Positions 26,896 through 36,433 of a stretch of DNA of 64,000 nucleotides are shown piece by piece. The position numbers were made by a program, and so were the translations under genes. Every line of letters starts with the position of its first letter. Position 1 is the stretch's first letter. A model generated the notes under the pieces. The model was given only the letters and a program-made list of their open reading frames with translations. It had not been told where the DNA came from and did no database searches. Source of the stretch: Gammaproteobacteria bacterium (GTDB lineage: Bacteria; Pseudomonadota; Gammaproteobacteria; Burkholderiales; Rhodocyclaceae); contig JAHJVE010000020.1 of NCBI GenBank assembly GCA_018828385.1, positions 186,001 through 250,000 of the forward strand, written 5' to 3'.

Positions 26896-27853
26896 GGAAA
26901 AAGAAAGGCGCCAGCAGCCAGGGGGCTGCCGCGTAGGTCAGAATACGCAGGCGAAAATCGGTGGGAAGCATGCTGTACTCAAGGCAGAGACCGATTTTCC
27001 GGCCCAAGCCTTTGCTTGCAAACACGCTTTCGATGAACAGCTCTTTCTTGAGTTTCTCGTCCAGAACCGCCAGCGTAGCCGGGCTGGCGCCGAGTTCGCG
27101 GGCATTGTCCAGCATGCAGCGCAATTCGGTCTTGGTGCTGTTGATTTTCCGGGTCAGTCCCTTGATCACGGTGGCAGCGTCCAGGACTTTTTGCTTGCTG
27201 GTCAGGCCACCGCGTCGGTAATTGACCAGCGGAACCGGCAGCGTGACGGCCGTTGCCAAACCAATCGCCCGGAAGGCCATCACCATGTCCTCTCCGACAA
27301 CACCTTTGGGCATGCCGCCAAAACGGTCGAACAGGCGACGCGTCCACGCCTGGGCTGCGCCGATCACGTGGGGAGGCGAGCGGCTCCAGTCGTCGAGCGT
27401 TCGATATGCCTCCAGCTTGGCGATCCGGATCGTGCCGAGGATGTTGCCTGACTGATCCATATCGAACAGATAGGCGCCGATCAAATCGGGCTTGCGTTCG
27501 TGCGCCAGCCAGAACTCGACAACGGTGCTGACCCGCGTCGGAAGTGAAACGTCATCGCCGCCGGCGATGAAGATCAGCTCGCCGGTGGACTGCCTGACCG
27601 CCTGATCGATGTTGCCACCGATGCCGAGATTTTCCGGGTTGCACAACAGTTTGATGCGATGTGGCCCGGTATAGCCGTCAAGGCAGGCTTTGATCTGCTC
27701 GACGGTGCCATCTTTTGAGGCGTCATCGGAGATGACAATTTCCAGATTCGGGTAGTCCTGGGCCAGAGCGCCGGCGATTGCTTCGCCTATGGTGTCTTGC
27801 TGGTTGTAGCAAAGCAGTAGCAGGGTGACCGGGGGCAGAGGGGGGGGGCTCAT
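26858..27853 (-). CDS. Family 2 glycosyltransferase
   Basis: A 331-residue GT-A glycosyltransferase. VTLLLLCYNQQDTIGEAIAG, EIVISDDASKDGT (nucleotide-sugar binding) and IFIAGGDDVSLPTR (metal-binding DxD-like) are visible. The C-terminal part is helical and basic with a possible membrane-associated end. Probably adds a sugar to the LPS core or O-antigen. It overlaps the upstream GT4 gene by four bases. Donor and acceptor cannot be told. Confidence 0.85.
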   Translation of the reverse strand: MSPPPLPPVTLLLLCYNQQDTIGEAIAGALAQDYPNLEIVISDDASKDGTVEQIKACLDGYTGPHRIKLLCNPENLGIGGNIDQAVRQSTGELIFIAGGDDVSLPTRVSTVVEFWLAHERKPDLIGAYLFDMDQSGNILGTIRIAKLEAYRTLDDWSRSPPHVIGAAQAWTRRLFDRFGGMPKGVVGEDMVMAFRAIGLATAVTLPVPLVNYRRGGLTSKQKVLDAATVIKGLTRKINSTKTELRCMLDNARELGASPATLAVLDEKLKKELFIESVFASKGLGRKIGLCLEYSMLPTDFRLRILTYAAAPWLLAPFFFLKRLRYRSATRP

Positions 27854-28953
27854 TTTGACGAGGCGGCTGCCAGCAGTTCGAACAGGACATCGAAGTGCTG
27901 CGGTAGCGAATAGGGGTAGTTGATGTGTTGGCCGGGGTTGTCGAGAAGACTCAGTGTGCCGGAGTCCAGTCGTTCCAGTGCTTTTCGAAGGGCGGCACGC
28001 AGCGCCGGCAGATTGCGCTCGAAGCGCAGGCAGGCGTGGTCAGAGAGGACTTCGGCGGCGCCGACCGTCGTGGAAAAAATAGCCGGCGTTCCGCACAGGA
28101 TGGCCTCCGGACCGACCAGACCGAACGCTTCGTAATGTGAAGCGAGAATGACGGCATCGGCGGCGGCGTAAAGCGCCGGCATGTCGTCGCGGAAGCCGAG
28201 GTTGATGACATTGGGGGCGTTCAGCGGTGTTTTTCCGGCCACCACCAGGCGAACCCGTGGGTCGAAACCCTCAAGTGCCTCGAGAATCAGATCTGCGCCC
28301 TTGAGGGCGTGGTTATTGGACGGGAAGAGCAGCATCAAATCGCCGGAAGACAGGCCGAGCGACTGTCTCGTTTGCTCCCGGGTATTCCGTGTGGTGAGCG
28401 AAAACTTGTCGGTATCCACTGGCGGGTAAAGCGTGACGACCTTGTCCGGATCGATTCCGTAGTGTTTGACGATTTCCCCGGCAACCTTGGCCGAGTGGGA
28501 AACGATGCGTTTTGCCTGCCGGTAGAGTGCGGTTTCCCGGTTAACGGTGGCGCGATCAAAAAAACCGATCCTTTTTTTGCCACGATCAAGCAAATGGCCA
28601 AGATGCGTTCCGCCGACAACGCACAAGTCAGGGCCGGGAGCCCGTGAAATGCCGATGGACGGCCAGTCGTTTCGGCACTTGTCAAAGGCACGCGACTCGA
28701 ACAGATAGTTGTTCAGGCGGGAAAATGGCGTCCTGTCCGGCATGACAACAAATTCGACCCCTTGCGGAGCGGTGCCGGGCCATTCGAACTGGCGGGTCAC
28801 GATGCGGCAGGGGATGTTTTGTGCTGCGGCATAAGAGATCAGGTCGAGTACGTGCCGCTCCATGCCGCCGCCGGATCGGATGGAGTGGAAAATCAGATTG
28901 AAGCCTGGCAACGGGGTCATGTCGATATGAGCGGTCGGTAAGCCTGCAGCCAT
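27850..28953 (-). CDS. Family 4 glycosyltransferase
   Basis: A 367-residue GT-B glycosyltransferase. The N-terminal part has FNLIFHSIRSGGGMERHVLD. The C-terminal nucleotide-sugar domain includes VTLYPPVDTDKFS, VRLVVAGKTPLNAPNVINLG and the E-x7-E signature SHYEAFGLVGPEAILCGTPA. It resembles LPS core glucosyl/mannosyltransferases (WaaG type). An ATG at 28920 is an alternative start; neither has a strong ribosome site. Divergent from the heptosyltransferase gene with a gap of about 100 bases that probably holds both promoters. Confidence 0.87.
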   Translation of the reverse strand: MAAGLPTAHIDMTPLPGFNLIFHSIRSGGGMERHVLDLISYAAAQNIPCRIVTRQFEWPGTAPQGVEFVVMPDRTPFSRLNNYLFESRAFDKCRNDWPSIGISRAPGPDLCVVGGTHLGHLLDRGKKRIGFFDRATVNRETALYRQAKRIVSHSAKVAGEIVKHYGIDPDKVVTLYPPVDTDKFSLTTRNTREQTRQSLGLSSGDLMLLFPSNNHALKGADLILEALEGFDPRVRLVVAGKTPLNAPNVINLGFRDDMPALYAAADAVILASHYEAFGLVGPEAILCGTPAIFSTTVGAAEVLSDHACLRFERNLPALRAALRKALERLDSGTLSLLDNPGQHINYPYSLPQHFDVLFELLAAASSK

Positions 28954-29049
28954 GGTGGCGGCCAGCGATGGGCCGGCATCGGCGAAAATAGGCCGGAAAG
29001 TGTATCATCCGCCCACCCCAGAGAGCCGTCCGGTAGCCCCTACGAGTTT

Positions 29050-30153
29050 ATGATCGCGTCCGTTTTTCCTCCGCCCAAGCGTGTTTTGGTGATTCGCTTG
29101 CAGAATCATGGCGATGTGCTGCTGACGACACCGATTTTTTCAGCCCTCAAGCGACAGTTTCCCGGGGTGGAGGTCGATGCGCTGGTCTTTGCCGAAACCG
29201 TTCCCATGCTGGTCGCGAATCCGGATCTGACGAAGGTGTGGGCATTGCCGCGGGGCAAGCAGGTCGGCCGGGGGCTGCGTCGGGTCAATGCATTCATTCA
29301 ATTGATGCTGGGCATTCGTCGTCGCCACTACGACTGGGTCTTGCATCTCAACGACCAGTGGCCGGGAGCGCTTGCCGCCGCCGTCAGTGGTGCTTCGCTA
29401 CGGTTCGGCTACGAGATGGAGAAGCGGGATTTCTGGCTGTGGCGAAAGATATTTCCCGTGCGTATCGTGCCGACTTTTGCCGGTCACATGGTCGAAAAGA
29501 ACCTGGCTGTACTGGAGGCGCTTGGCGTGCCGGTCGATCCTTTGTGCGCGCCGTGCACCATGGGCTTCTCCGGGCAGGATGCCGAACTGGTAAGCAGGAA
29601 ACTTGCCGAAGCCGGGGTGACAGGAAAGTATGTTCTGGTTCACCCGACCTCGCGATGGTTCTTCAAATGCTGGGAAGACGACCGTTTTGCCGAGGTGATT
29701 TCGGCGCTTGCAGGTTCCGGTTGGCAGGTGGTGCTGACCTCGGCGCCAGACCAGCACGAGGTTGATCTTGTCGACGGCCTGATGCGTCGGGTGAGTCACC
29801 CAGGAGTGGTGTCGTTGGCCGGCCAACTTACCCTACCGCAACTGGCTGCAGCAATTTCCGGAGCGACATTGTTCATCGGCGTCGATTCCGTGCCCATGCA
29901 TATGGCGGCGGCGCTTGGCGTGCCGCTCGTTGCCCTGTTCGGGCCGACGCATGTCCACATCTGGCGACCCTGGAGCGATCGTGCCGAGGTGATTCATGCG
30001 GCCGACTACGGCCCTCTGATCGCTCCGAATGACGTAGATACGTCGACATCGGAGCGTTATCTCTCGAATATTCCCGTGCAGCCCGTGCTGGATGCAGTGT
30101 GGCGGCAATTGGCGCGTATCGCTGAGCAGAAGCAGGTGGCTGATGTTGCCTGA
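29050..30153 (+). CDS. LPS heptosyltransferase (GT9 family)
   Basis: A 367-residue GT-B enzyme of the heptosyltransferase family. It begins KRVLVIRLQNHGDVLLTTPI and carries DWVLHLNDQWPGALAAA, YVLVHPTSRWFFKCWEDDRF and the C-terminal ADP-heptose site FIGVDSVPMHMAAALGVPLV followed by ALFGPTHVHIW. It resembles the WaaQ/RfaQ branch (heptosyltransferase III). The next gene (ligase) overlaps its end by 11 bases. It places heptose on the inner core of LPS. Confidence 0.9.
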   Translation: MIASVFPPPKRVLVIRLQNHGDVLLTTPIFSALKRQFPGVEVDALVFAETVPMLVANPDLTKVWALPRGKQVGRGLRRVNAFIQLMLGIRRRHYDWVLHLNDQWPGALAAAVSGASLRFGYEMEKRDFWLWRKIFPVRIVPTFAGHMVEKNLAVLEALGVPVDPLCAPCTMGFSGQDAELVSRKLAEAGVTGKYVLVHPTSRWFFKCWEDDRFAEVISALAGSGWQVVLTSAPDQHEVDLVDGLMRRVSHPGVVSLAGQLTLPQLAAAISGATLFIGVDSVPMHMAAALGVPLVALFGPTHVHIWRPWSDRAEVIHAADYGPLIAPNDVDTSTSERYLSNIPVQPVLDAVWRQLARIAEQKQVADVA

Positions 30154-31354
30154 TCGTTCTTGGCAGGGACTTTGGCGCCTTGTGGCGCTGGGAATATTGC
30201 TTTGTTATCCGATCATGGTCGTCAAGTGGATCCCGTTTGGCGGCGGGGCGCGTTACTTGAATGTGCTGGCGGCGCCGGTCTGTCTGGTATTGTTGTGGCA
30301 GGCACCGCGGGAAGAGATCCGGGGACTGTTGATGTCAGCAGCTCGCTGGGGAATGCCTTTTCTGCCCTTTGTCCTGATGTGGACTATTGCTCAGCTTTGG
30401 CACGGCTACGACCCGCTCGATCTGAATCCTCCGATGCGCCTGGTCTGGTGTGCGCTGCTGTTTCTCGGCGCTCGCCTGGCTGGGGTCAGCTATCGCCACC
30501 TTGCATTCGTCGCAGCGATTGGAGCGACAATCTATTGCGGCGTTGCGCTGGTGGAGGTATATGGCTTGGGCAGGGCGCGCGCTTGGGGGGGAACCTATGA
30601 AAATCGATTCGGACAATTCTCGATCTGGGTTGCTTCGCTCTGTTTTCTCCACGTTTTTCTGGAAAAAGGGAAAGGCGAATCACGTTCGGTGAATACCCTG
30701 CTCTTGCTGGCCGGTGTTCTCGGCTGTATTTCCACGTGGCTCAGCGGCTCGCGCGGCGCCTTGCTGGCCTTGCTGGTACTGATTGCGATTGCTTTTTTCC
30801 GCGCAACGAACCGTAGGCGAGGCTTGCTGCTTGCCATTGTGATGATCTCTGCCGTCCTTGCTTTCTGTCTTCTTTACGCCCCGATGTATCAGCGCCTTGA
30901 ATTGACAGTCGGAGAGGCTAAGGACTATTTCAGTGAGGCAGATTTCTCGCCCACGTCGATCGGTATTCGGCTCGAGTTGTACCGTATCGCTTTCCTGACC
31001 TTGCTTGACCACCCGGTGATCGGGCCCGGTTATACCTCGCTCAAGCAGTTGTATGAGACGCATCCGGCTTTCGGTGTTGTCCTCCCCGAGATGCTAGACA
31101 TTCCCGGCTTTCACAACGACTGGTCGCAGACGATTGGTATCGGCGGTGGGCTGCTGTTGGTTTCGCTCTTTGGTACCTGCCTCTGGATGGCTAAATCTGT
31201 AGTCAGGAACGTCTACCAACTGGCCTTTCTTGGATTCGCGGTCATATTCAGTTTCAGCGAAATATTCTTCACCAACAAATTGGGCTTGAGCTTGTTGATG
31301 GCAAGCTGGGCTCTCTATGCGGCAGCCGAGCAGAATCAAGAGCGAAGCGCATGA
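30143..31354 (+). CDS. O-antigen ligase family membrane protein
   Basis: Starting at the ATG at 30143 it encodes 403 residues with about ten membrane helices and a large periplasmic loop (about residues 240-330) before the last helices. CISTWLSGSRGALLALLVLI and DHPVIGPGYTSLKQLYETHP match the Wzy_C/WaaL O-antigen ligase layout. WaaL joins undecaprenyl-linked O-antigen to the lipid A core in the periplasm; a polymerase cannot be excluded. It overlaps the neighbouring genes by 11 and 4 bases, so the locus is one operon. Confidence 0.83.
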   Translation: MLPDRSWQGLWRLVALGILLCYPIMVVKWIPFGGGARYLNVLAAPVCLVLLWQAPREEIRGLLMSAARWGMPFLPFVLMWTIAQLWHGYDPLDLNPPMRLVWCALLFLGARLAGVSYRHLAFVAAIGATIYCGVALVEVYGLGRARAWGGTYENRFGQFSIWVASLCFLHVFLEKGKGESRSVNTLLLLAGVLGCISTWLSGSRGALLALLVLIAIAFFRATNRRRGLLLAIVMISAVLAFCLLYAPMYQRLELTVGEAKDYFSEADFSPTSIGIRLELYRIAFLTLLDHPVIGPGYTSLKQLYETHPAFGVVLPEMLDIPGFHNDWSQTIGIGGGLLLVSLFGTCLWMAKSVVRNVYQLAFLGFAVIFSFSEIFFTNKLGLSLLMASWALYAAAEQNQERSA

Positions 31355-31974
31355 AAATTCTCAAGAAATTTCTTTTCCGGCAGGCGGAAAGGCGGCTCAA
31401 GAAAGTTCCGGCCTTGTATCGGGGGCAGGCCAGATTCGAGCTGCACTATCCGGGAAAATATTCGTTCGGGGTCGGTAGCTATGGCTTGCCCAAGGTGCAC
31501 GACTGGGATGAGGGCGCCACACTGCATGTTGGCGCGTATTGCTCGATTGCATTGAATGTCCAGATATTGCTCGGTGGCCATCACCACAGCGAATGGCTCA
31601 CGACCTATCCGTTTTCTTCCATGGTTCCGGGCGATATTCCGCCATGCAGTTTTAGTCGCGGCGATGTGGTGATTGGTAACGACGTCTGGCTCTGCTCGAA
31701 TACCATTGTGCTTTCCGGAGTGACAATCGGCGATGGCGCGATTGTGTCGGCCGGTTCGGTCGTGACCAAGGATGTGGAGCCTTATTCGATCGTGGCGGGC
31801 AATCCCGCGCAACATGTGCGCTGGCGATTTGATCCGGTGACACGTGCCGCGCTGCTCGAGACAGCTTGGTGGACCTGGCCTGCCGAGGAGGTGTCGCGTG
31901 TCGCGCCGATGCTGTGTTCGGGAAATATCGACTCCTTGCTTGAATATGCCAAGCAGCGTAAATGCCATGAATGA
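31351..31974 (+). CDS. CatB-like hexapeptide O-acetyltransferase
   Basis: A 207-residue left-handed beta-helix acetyltransferase of the xenobiotic/sugar type. Hexapeptide turns include TLHVGAYCSIALNVQILLGG, then HHHSEWLTTYPF with the catalytic His, VVIGNDVWLCSNTIVLSGVT and SYVV-like coil ends closing with PYSIVAGNPAQHV. Members acetylate sugars on LPS or capsule. Its position behind the O-antigen ligase suggests O-antigen or core acetylation. Confidence 0.85.
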   Translation: MKILKKFLFRQAERRLKKVPALYRGQARFELHYPGKYSFGVGSYGLPKVHDWDEGATLHVGAYCSIALNVQILLGGHHHSEWLTTYPFSSMVPGDIPPCSFSRGDVVIGNDVWLCSNTIVLSGVTIGDGAIVSAGSVVTKDVEPYSIVAGNPAQHVRWRFDPVTRAALLETAWWTWPAEEVSRVAPMLCSGNIDSLLEYAKQRKCHE

Positions 31975-32020
31975 TTGATGGGCAAGCTTCTGTCTACGAT
32001 TCAGGAAAGAACAAATACAA

Positions 32021-32827
32021 ATGAACAGCACCATCCAGCCCAAGATCTCCGCCTACATCATCGCCTTCAACGAAGCTCAGAAAATCGCGGCGGCGGTGAA
32101 TAGTGTCCTGTGGGCTGACGAAATCATCGTCGCCGATTCGGGTAGCACGGATGGCATGGTGGAAATTGCCGAGGGGCTTGGGGCGCGGGTCGTACAGGTG
32201 CCGTTCAAGGGTTTTGGCGATCTACGCAACAATGCGATTGCCGCTTGCAGCCACGACTGGATTTTCAGCCTCGATGCCGACGAGCGGTGCACACCGGAGG
32301 CGCGCGACGAGATTCTGCGCGTCATCGCCGATCCGGCCAGCCTCGACATGTATTGGATGCCGCGCCGCAATTTCTTCATGGGGCGGTGGATCAAGCATTC
32401 CGGCTGGTATCCGAATTACCGCCAGCCGCAGCTCTTCCGCAAGGGCAAGATGAGCTACACGATGGAGCCGGTGCACGAGGGTTACGTACCGCATAGCGAC
32501 CGGCCGGTCGGGCATCTGCAGAATCCGATCTGGCAGGTGCCGTTCAAGAATTTGCATGAAGTCGTGCACAAGGCCAATCGCTATTCGACGCTCGGCGCCG
32601 AAAAGCTCACCCTGCGCGGGCGCAAGGGCAGCATGGGCAAGGCGCTAACGCATGGCCTGTGGTCGTTCATCAAGCACTACATTTTCAAGCGTGGATTTCT
32701 CGATGGCTGGCCGGGGTTCATCATCGCTTTTGGCAATTTCGAAGGTACTTTCTATCGCTACGCCAAGGGCTACGAGATGGATCAGTCCTGGAAGGTGCCG
32801 GAAACGCCACCGCTGCACCGGCCCTGA
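32021..32827 (+). CDS. Family 2 glycosyltransferase (LPS core type)
   Basis: A 268-residue GT-A enzyme of the WaaE/KdtX branch. KISAYIIAFNEAQKIAAAVN, EIIVADSGSTDGMVEIAEGL and WIFSLDADERCTPEARDEIL are the donor and metal sites. The second half has WYPNYRQPQLFRKGK and HEGYVPHSDRPVGHLQNPI, typical of this group, which adds beta-1,4-glucose or a similar residue to inner-core heptose. The same-strand gene before it ends 46 bases upstream. Confidence 0.88.
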   Translation: MNSTIQPKISAYIIAFNEAQKIAAAVNSVLWADEIIVADSGSTDGMVEIAEGLGARVVQVPFKGFGDLRNNAIAACSHDWIFSLDADERCTPEARDEILRVIADPASLDMYWMPRRNFFMGRWIKHSGWYPNYRQPQLFRKGKMSYTMEPVHEGYVPHSDRPVGHLQNPIWQVPFKNLHEVVHKANRYSTLGAEKLTLRGRKGSMGKALTHGLWSFIKHYIFKRGFLDGWPGFIIAFGNFEGTFYRYAKGYEMDQSWKVPETPPLHRP

Positions 32828-32833
32828 GGCCCT

Positions 32834-33706
32834 ATGCCGCTGCGCCTGATTTCCATTGTCGTTACCACCTATAACCGGCCGGATTCGTTACAGGCGGTAC
32901 TGGCTTCGCTTGCCGCGCAGACTGACACAGCATTCGAAGTGCTAGTGGCTGACGACGGCTCGCGGCAGGAGACGGCGGCGGCAGTGGCCGAGGCGGCTGT
33001 CAGTTTTCCGGTCCCGCTGGTCCATCTGTGGCAGTCCGATGAGGGGTTTCGTGCTGCCGCTGCCCGCAATCTGGCGGTCGCGGCAAGCCGGGGCGATTAC
33101 CTCGTCTTCGTCGACGGCGATTGCGTGCTGCGCCCCGATTTTGTCGCGCGACACCGGGCGCTGGCCGAGCCGGCCTGGTTCGTGGCCGGAAACCGGGTGT
33201 TGCTGTCCGAGAGTTTCACTAAGAAGGTGCTGGAGTCGCCGATGACTGAGCTTCACGGCGACAGTCGTCTGAGCTGGCTGGGGCGTCGGTTTTTCGGGGC
33301 GATCAATCGCTGGTTCCCGCTCTGCTTTGTGCCCGGGGACGGTTGGCGCAAGCGCCAGCCGCAACGATGGCAAGGGGCGCGGACCTGCAATCTGGCGATG
33401 TGGCGATCCGATTTCGATGCCATCAACGGCTTTGACGAGGCTTTCCAGGGCTGGGGTCACGAGGATGCCGACCTCGCCATCCGCCTGCTGCATGCCGGCG
33501 TGCAGCGCAAGGACGGGCGTTTTGCCACGGCCGTTTTGCATCTCTGGCATCGCGAGAACGACCGCAGCAATCTGGCCGAGAATGAACGCCGGCTGGCCGA
33601 AATTCTGGCCGCCGACCGGCGCCGCGCCGAGGTCGGAATCGATACCTACAACCCCGAACGGGTCAGCGCCGCCACGATTCAGAAATTGGGCAAAATTTCC
33701 GGTTGA
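32834..33706 (+). CDS. Family 2 glycosyltransferase with galactosyltransferase-like C-domain
   Basis: A 290-residue GT-A enzyme. The N-terminal domain has ISIVVTTYNRPDSLQAVLAS, VLVADDGSRQETAAAV and YLVFVDGDCVLRPDFVARH. The C-terminal part has NLAMWRSDFDAINGFDEAFQ followed by GWGHEDADLAIRLLHAG, the Glyco_transf_7C signature. It probably adds a sugar to LPS. The last codons (KLGKISG) and the TGA stop are supplied by a copy of the dispersed element, read antisense to its standard direction. It converges on polA with a nine-base gap. Confidence 0.87.
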   Translation: MPLRLISIVVTTYNRPDSLQAVLASLAAQTDTAFEVLVADDGSRQETAAAVAEAAVSFPVPLVHLWQSDEGFRAAAARNLAVAASRGDYLVFVDGDCVLRPDFVARHRALAEPAWFVAGNRVLLSESFTKKVLESPMTELHGDSRLSWLGRRFFGAINRWFPLCFVPGDGWRKRQPQRWQGARTCNLAMWRSDFDAINGFDEAFQGWGHEDADLAIRLLHAGVQRKDGRFATAVLHLWHRENDRSNLAENERRLAEILAADRRRAEVGIDTYNPERVSAATIQKLGKISG

Positions 33707-33714
33707 CCGTAGGA
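33677..33714 (-). repeat. Dispersed 37-bp element, copy 7
   Basis: Minus orientation over the 3' end and stop of the last glycosyltransferase gene: CCTACGGTCAACCGGAAA, TTTTGCCC, AATTTCTGAAT on the minus strand. Confidence 0.93.
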
Positions 33715-33715
33715 G

Positions 33716-36430
33716 TCAGTGCGCCGCTTCCCAGTTCGGCCCGACGCCGACTTCAACGACCAGCGGCACCTTGAGTTCGGCGACCTGACTCATCAGGCGG
33801 GGCAGGTGGGTGCGGATTTCCATCAACTCGTCATCCGGCACTTCGAGCAGCAGTTCGTCGTGTACCTGCAGGACTAGCTTCGACTTCAGCCCTGATTTTT
33901 CCAGCCAGTTCTGTACGGCGATCATCGCCAGCTTGATGAGGTCGGCGGCCGTGCCTTGCATCGGCGCATTGATCGCGGCGCGCTCTGCCCCCTGGCGGCG
34001 ATTGCCGTTGCTCGAACGGATTTCCGGGAACCACAAGCGGCGGCCGAAGGCGGTTTCGACGTAGCCTTTTTGCCGCGCCATTTCCCGGGCCTCTTCCATG
34101 TAACGAGCGACGCCGGGGTAGCGGGCGAAATAGCGGTCGATGTAGGTCTGCGCCGCACTGCGTTCCAGCCCGAGCTGGCGGGCGAGTCCGAAGGCGCTCA
34201 TGCCGTAGATCAGGCCGAAGTTGATGCTCTTGGCGACGCGACGCTGGTCGGGGCCGACTTCGAGCGGCGTGACGCCGAAGATTTCGCCGGCTGTTGCCCG
34301 GTGCACGTCTTCGCCGTGGGAGAAAGCGTGGAGCAAGCCTTCATCGCCCGAGAGGTGGGCCATGATGCGCAGCTCGATTTGCGAGTAGTCGGCCGAGACG
34401 ATGCTCGAACCTTCGGGTGCGATGAAGGCAGTACGGATCTTCCGTCCTTCCTCGCTGCGCACGGGGATGTTCTGCAGGTTGGGATCGGTCGAGGCAAGGC
34501 GGCCCGTGGCAACGGATGCCTGAGAGAAGTGAGTATGCACTCTCCCGGTCTGCGGATTGACCATGCGCGGCAGCTTGTCGGTGTAGGTGCCTTTGAGTTT
34601 TGACAGGCTGCGATGTTCGAGCAGCAGCTTGGGCAGCGGGTAGTCGAGGGCCAGTTCGGAGAGCACTTCCTCGTCGGTGGACGGTCCTCCGGTCGGGGTT
34701 TTTTTCTTGACCGGCAGGCCGAGTTTTTCGAACAAGATGTCGGCCAACTGCTTGGGCGAGGCGAGGTTGAAGGGCTGGCCGGCCAGTTCGTAAGCCTGCG
34801 CTTCGAGGGCCATGATCTTCTGGCCCATCTCGTGGCTTTGGCGGGACAGCACATCGGCGTCGATCAGGATGCCATTGCGTTCGATCTGCCAGATGACCTG
34901 GCGGGCCGGCATTTCGATGTCGTGGTAGATGCGCGACAGGCCGGGTTCGTTGGCGAATTGCGGGTGCAGGACGTTGTGCACGCGCAGGGTGACGTCGGCG
35001 TCTTCGGCCGAGTAGGTGGCGGCGCGCTCGATATCGACCTGGTCGAAGCCGATCTGCTTGGCGCCCTTGCCGCACAGGTCTTCGTAGGCGATGGTGTCGA
35101 GGCCGAGGTGGCGGGTGCATAGCTGGCCGAGGTCGTGGCCCTTGTCGGACTCGATGACGTAGCTTTGCAGCATGGTGTCGTGCGCGATGCCAGCCAACGT
35201 GATGCCGTGGTTGGCGAAAACGTGCTGGTCGTACTTGGCGTTTTGCAGCACTTTTTTCCGGTTGACCGTGGAAAGCCAGGGTTTGAGCCTGGCCAGCACT
35301 TCGTCGCGTGGCAACTGGTCGGCGACACCGGGGGCGGTGTGGGCGAGCGGGATGTAGCAGGCTTCGCCGGGCGTGACTGAGAGCGAAATACCGACGATGC
35401 GGGCTGCGAAGGAGTCGAGGCTGGTCGTTTCGGTGTCGAGCGCCGTCAGTTCTGCCGCTTCGATTTTGGCCAGCCAGGCGTCGAATTGTGGCCAGCTCAG
35501 GACGGTTTCGTAGGTGACATCAATTTTGCCCGGGAGCGCGGGCGCGGCGGAAACCGTGCGTGCCGGCATGTCGGCGGTGGCTTCGGCGCCGTCGATATCG
35601 GCCAACCAGGAGCGGAACTGATAGCGCGTATAGAGCTCGCGCAGCGTGGCGACATCGCGCGGTGTCGCATTCAGGCTGGCCGGTGCCGGCAGGTTGGTGA
35701 GATCGCAGGCAACGGTGACCAGTTTCTTGCCGAGCGGCAGGAAGCCAAGGTGATCGCGCAGATTCTGGCCGACCACGCCGCCGATTTCGTCGGCATGGGC
35801 GACGATTTCGTCGAGCGAACCGTATTGGTTCAGCCATTTGAGCGCGGTTTTCGGCCCGCATTTGGCAACGCCGGGGACGCCATCGACGGTGTCACCAACC
35901 AGCGCCAGATAATCGACGATCTTGTCCGGCGGCACGCCGAACTTGGCTTCGACGCCGGCTTCGTCGAGCAGCTCGTTGCTCATCGTGTTGTACCAGCGGA
36001 CGAGCGGATTGACCAGTTGGGTCAGATCCTTGTCGCCGGTGGAAATCAGCGTATTTATGCCGTCGACCGCAGCATTCTTGGCCAGCGTGCCGATCACGTC
36101 GTCGGCTTCGACGCCATCGACCATCAACAGCGGCCAGCCGGCGGCCTTGATGGCAGCGTGCAGCGGCTCGATCTGGCCGACCATTTCGGGCGGCATCGGC
36201 GGGCGGTGCGCCTTGTATTCCGGGTACCAGTCGTCACGGAAGGTCTTGCCCTTGGCATCGAAGACGACGGCCTTGTAGTCTGCCTTGTAGTCGGTCTCGA
36301 GACGACGTAGCATGTTCAGAACGCCGTAGATGGCGCCCGTCGGCTCGCCGGCCTTGTTGCGCAAGTCGGGCAGGGCGTGGAAGGCGCGATAAAGATAGGA
36401 CGAACCGTCCACCAACAATAAGAGAGGCAT
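33716..36430 (-). CDS. polA: DNA polymerase I
   Basis: A 904-residue polymerase with all three domains. The 5'-3' exonuclease is at about 1-290 (LLLVDGSSYLYRAFHALPDL, LISTGDKDLTQLVN). The 3'-5' exonuclease is at about 305-490 (LTALDTETTSLDSFAARIVG). The polymerase domain has motif A (VSADYSQIELRIMAHLSGDE), motif B (RRVAKSINFGLIYGMSAFGL) and motif C (LVLQVHDELLLEVPDDEL). It fills gaps in repair and Okazaki processing. A copy of the dispersed element covers residues near 387 (STVNRKK) in the exonuclease domain, where the E. coli sequence as I recall it has the same length. Its start lies three bases from the divergent LOG gene. Confidence 0.97.
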   Translation of the reverse strand: MPLLLLVDGSSYLYRAFHALPDLRNKAGEPTGAIYGVLNMLRRLETDYKADYKAVVFDAKGKTFRDDWYPEYKAHRPPMPPEMVGQIEPLHAAIKAAGWPLLMVDGVEADDVIGTLAKNAAVDGINTLISTGDKDLTQLVNPLVRWYNTMSNELLDEAGVEAKFGVPPDKIVDYLALVGDTVDGVPGVAKCGPKTALKWLNQYGSLDEIVAHADEIGGVVGQNLRDHLGFLPLGKKLVTVACDLTNLPAPASLNATPRDVATLRELYTRYQFRSWLADIDGAEATADMPARTVSAAPALPGKIDVTYETVLSWPQFDAWLAKIEAAELTALDTETTSLDSFAARIVGISLSVTPGEACYIPLAHTAPGVADQLPRDEVLARLKPWLSTVNRKKVLQNAKYDQHVFANHGITLAGIAHDTMLQSYVIESDKGHDLGQLCTRHLGLDTIAYEDLCGKGAKQIGFDQVDIERAATYSAEDADVTLRVHNVLHPQFANEPGLSRIYHDIEMPARQVIWQIERNGILIDADVLSRQSHEMGQKIMALEAQAYELAGQPFNLASPKQLADILFEKLGLPVKKKTPTGGPSTDEEVLSELALDYPLPKLLLEHRSLSKLKGTYTDKLPRMVNPQTGRVHTHFSQASVATGRLASTDPNLQNIPVRSEEGRKIRTAFIAPEGSSIVSADYSQIELRIMAHLSGDEGLLHAFSHGEDVHRATAGEIFGVTPLEVGPDQRRVAKSINFGLIYGMSAFGLARQLGLERSAAQTYIDRYFARYPGVARYMEEAREMARQKGYVETAFGRRLWFPEIRSSNGNRRQGAERAAINAPMQGTAADLIKLAMIAVQNWLEKSGLKSKLVLQVHDELLLEVPDDELMEIRTHLPRLMSQVAELKVPLVVEVGVGPNWEAAH
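35241..35273 (-). repeat. Dispersed 37-bp element, copy 8
   Basis: Minus orientation, sense within polA: TCCACGGTCAACCGGAAAAA intact; the right half (GTGCTGCAAAA) keeps only A-richness. Confidence 0.8.
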
Positions 36431-36433
36431 AAA

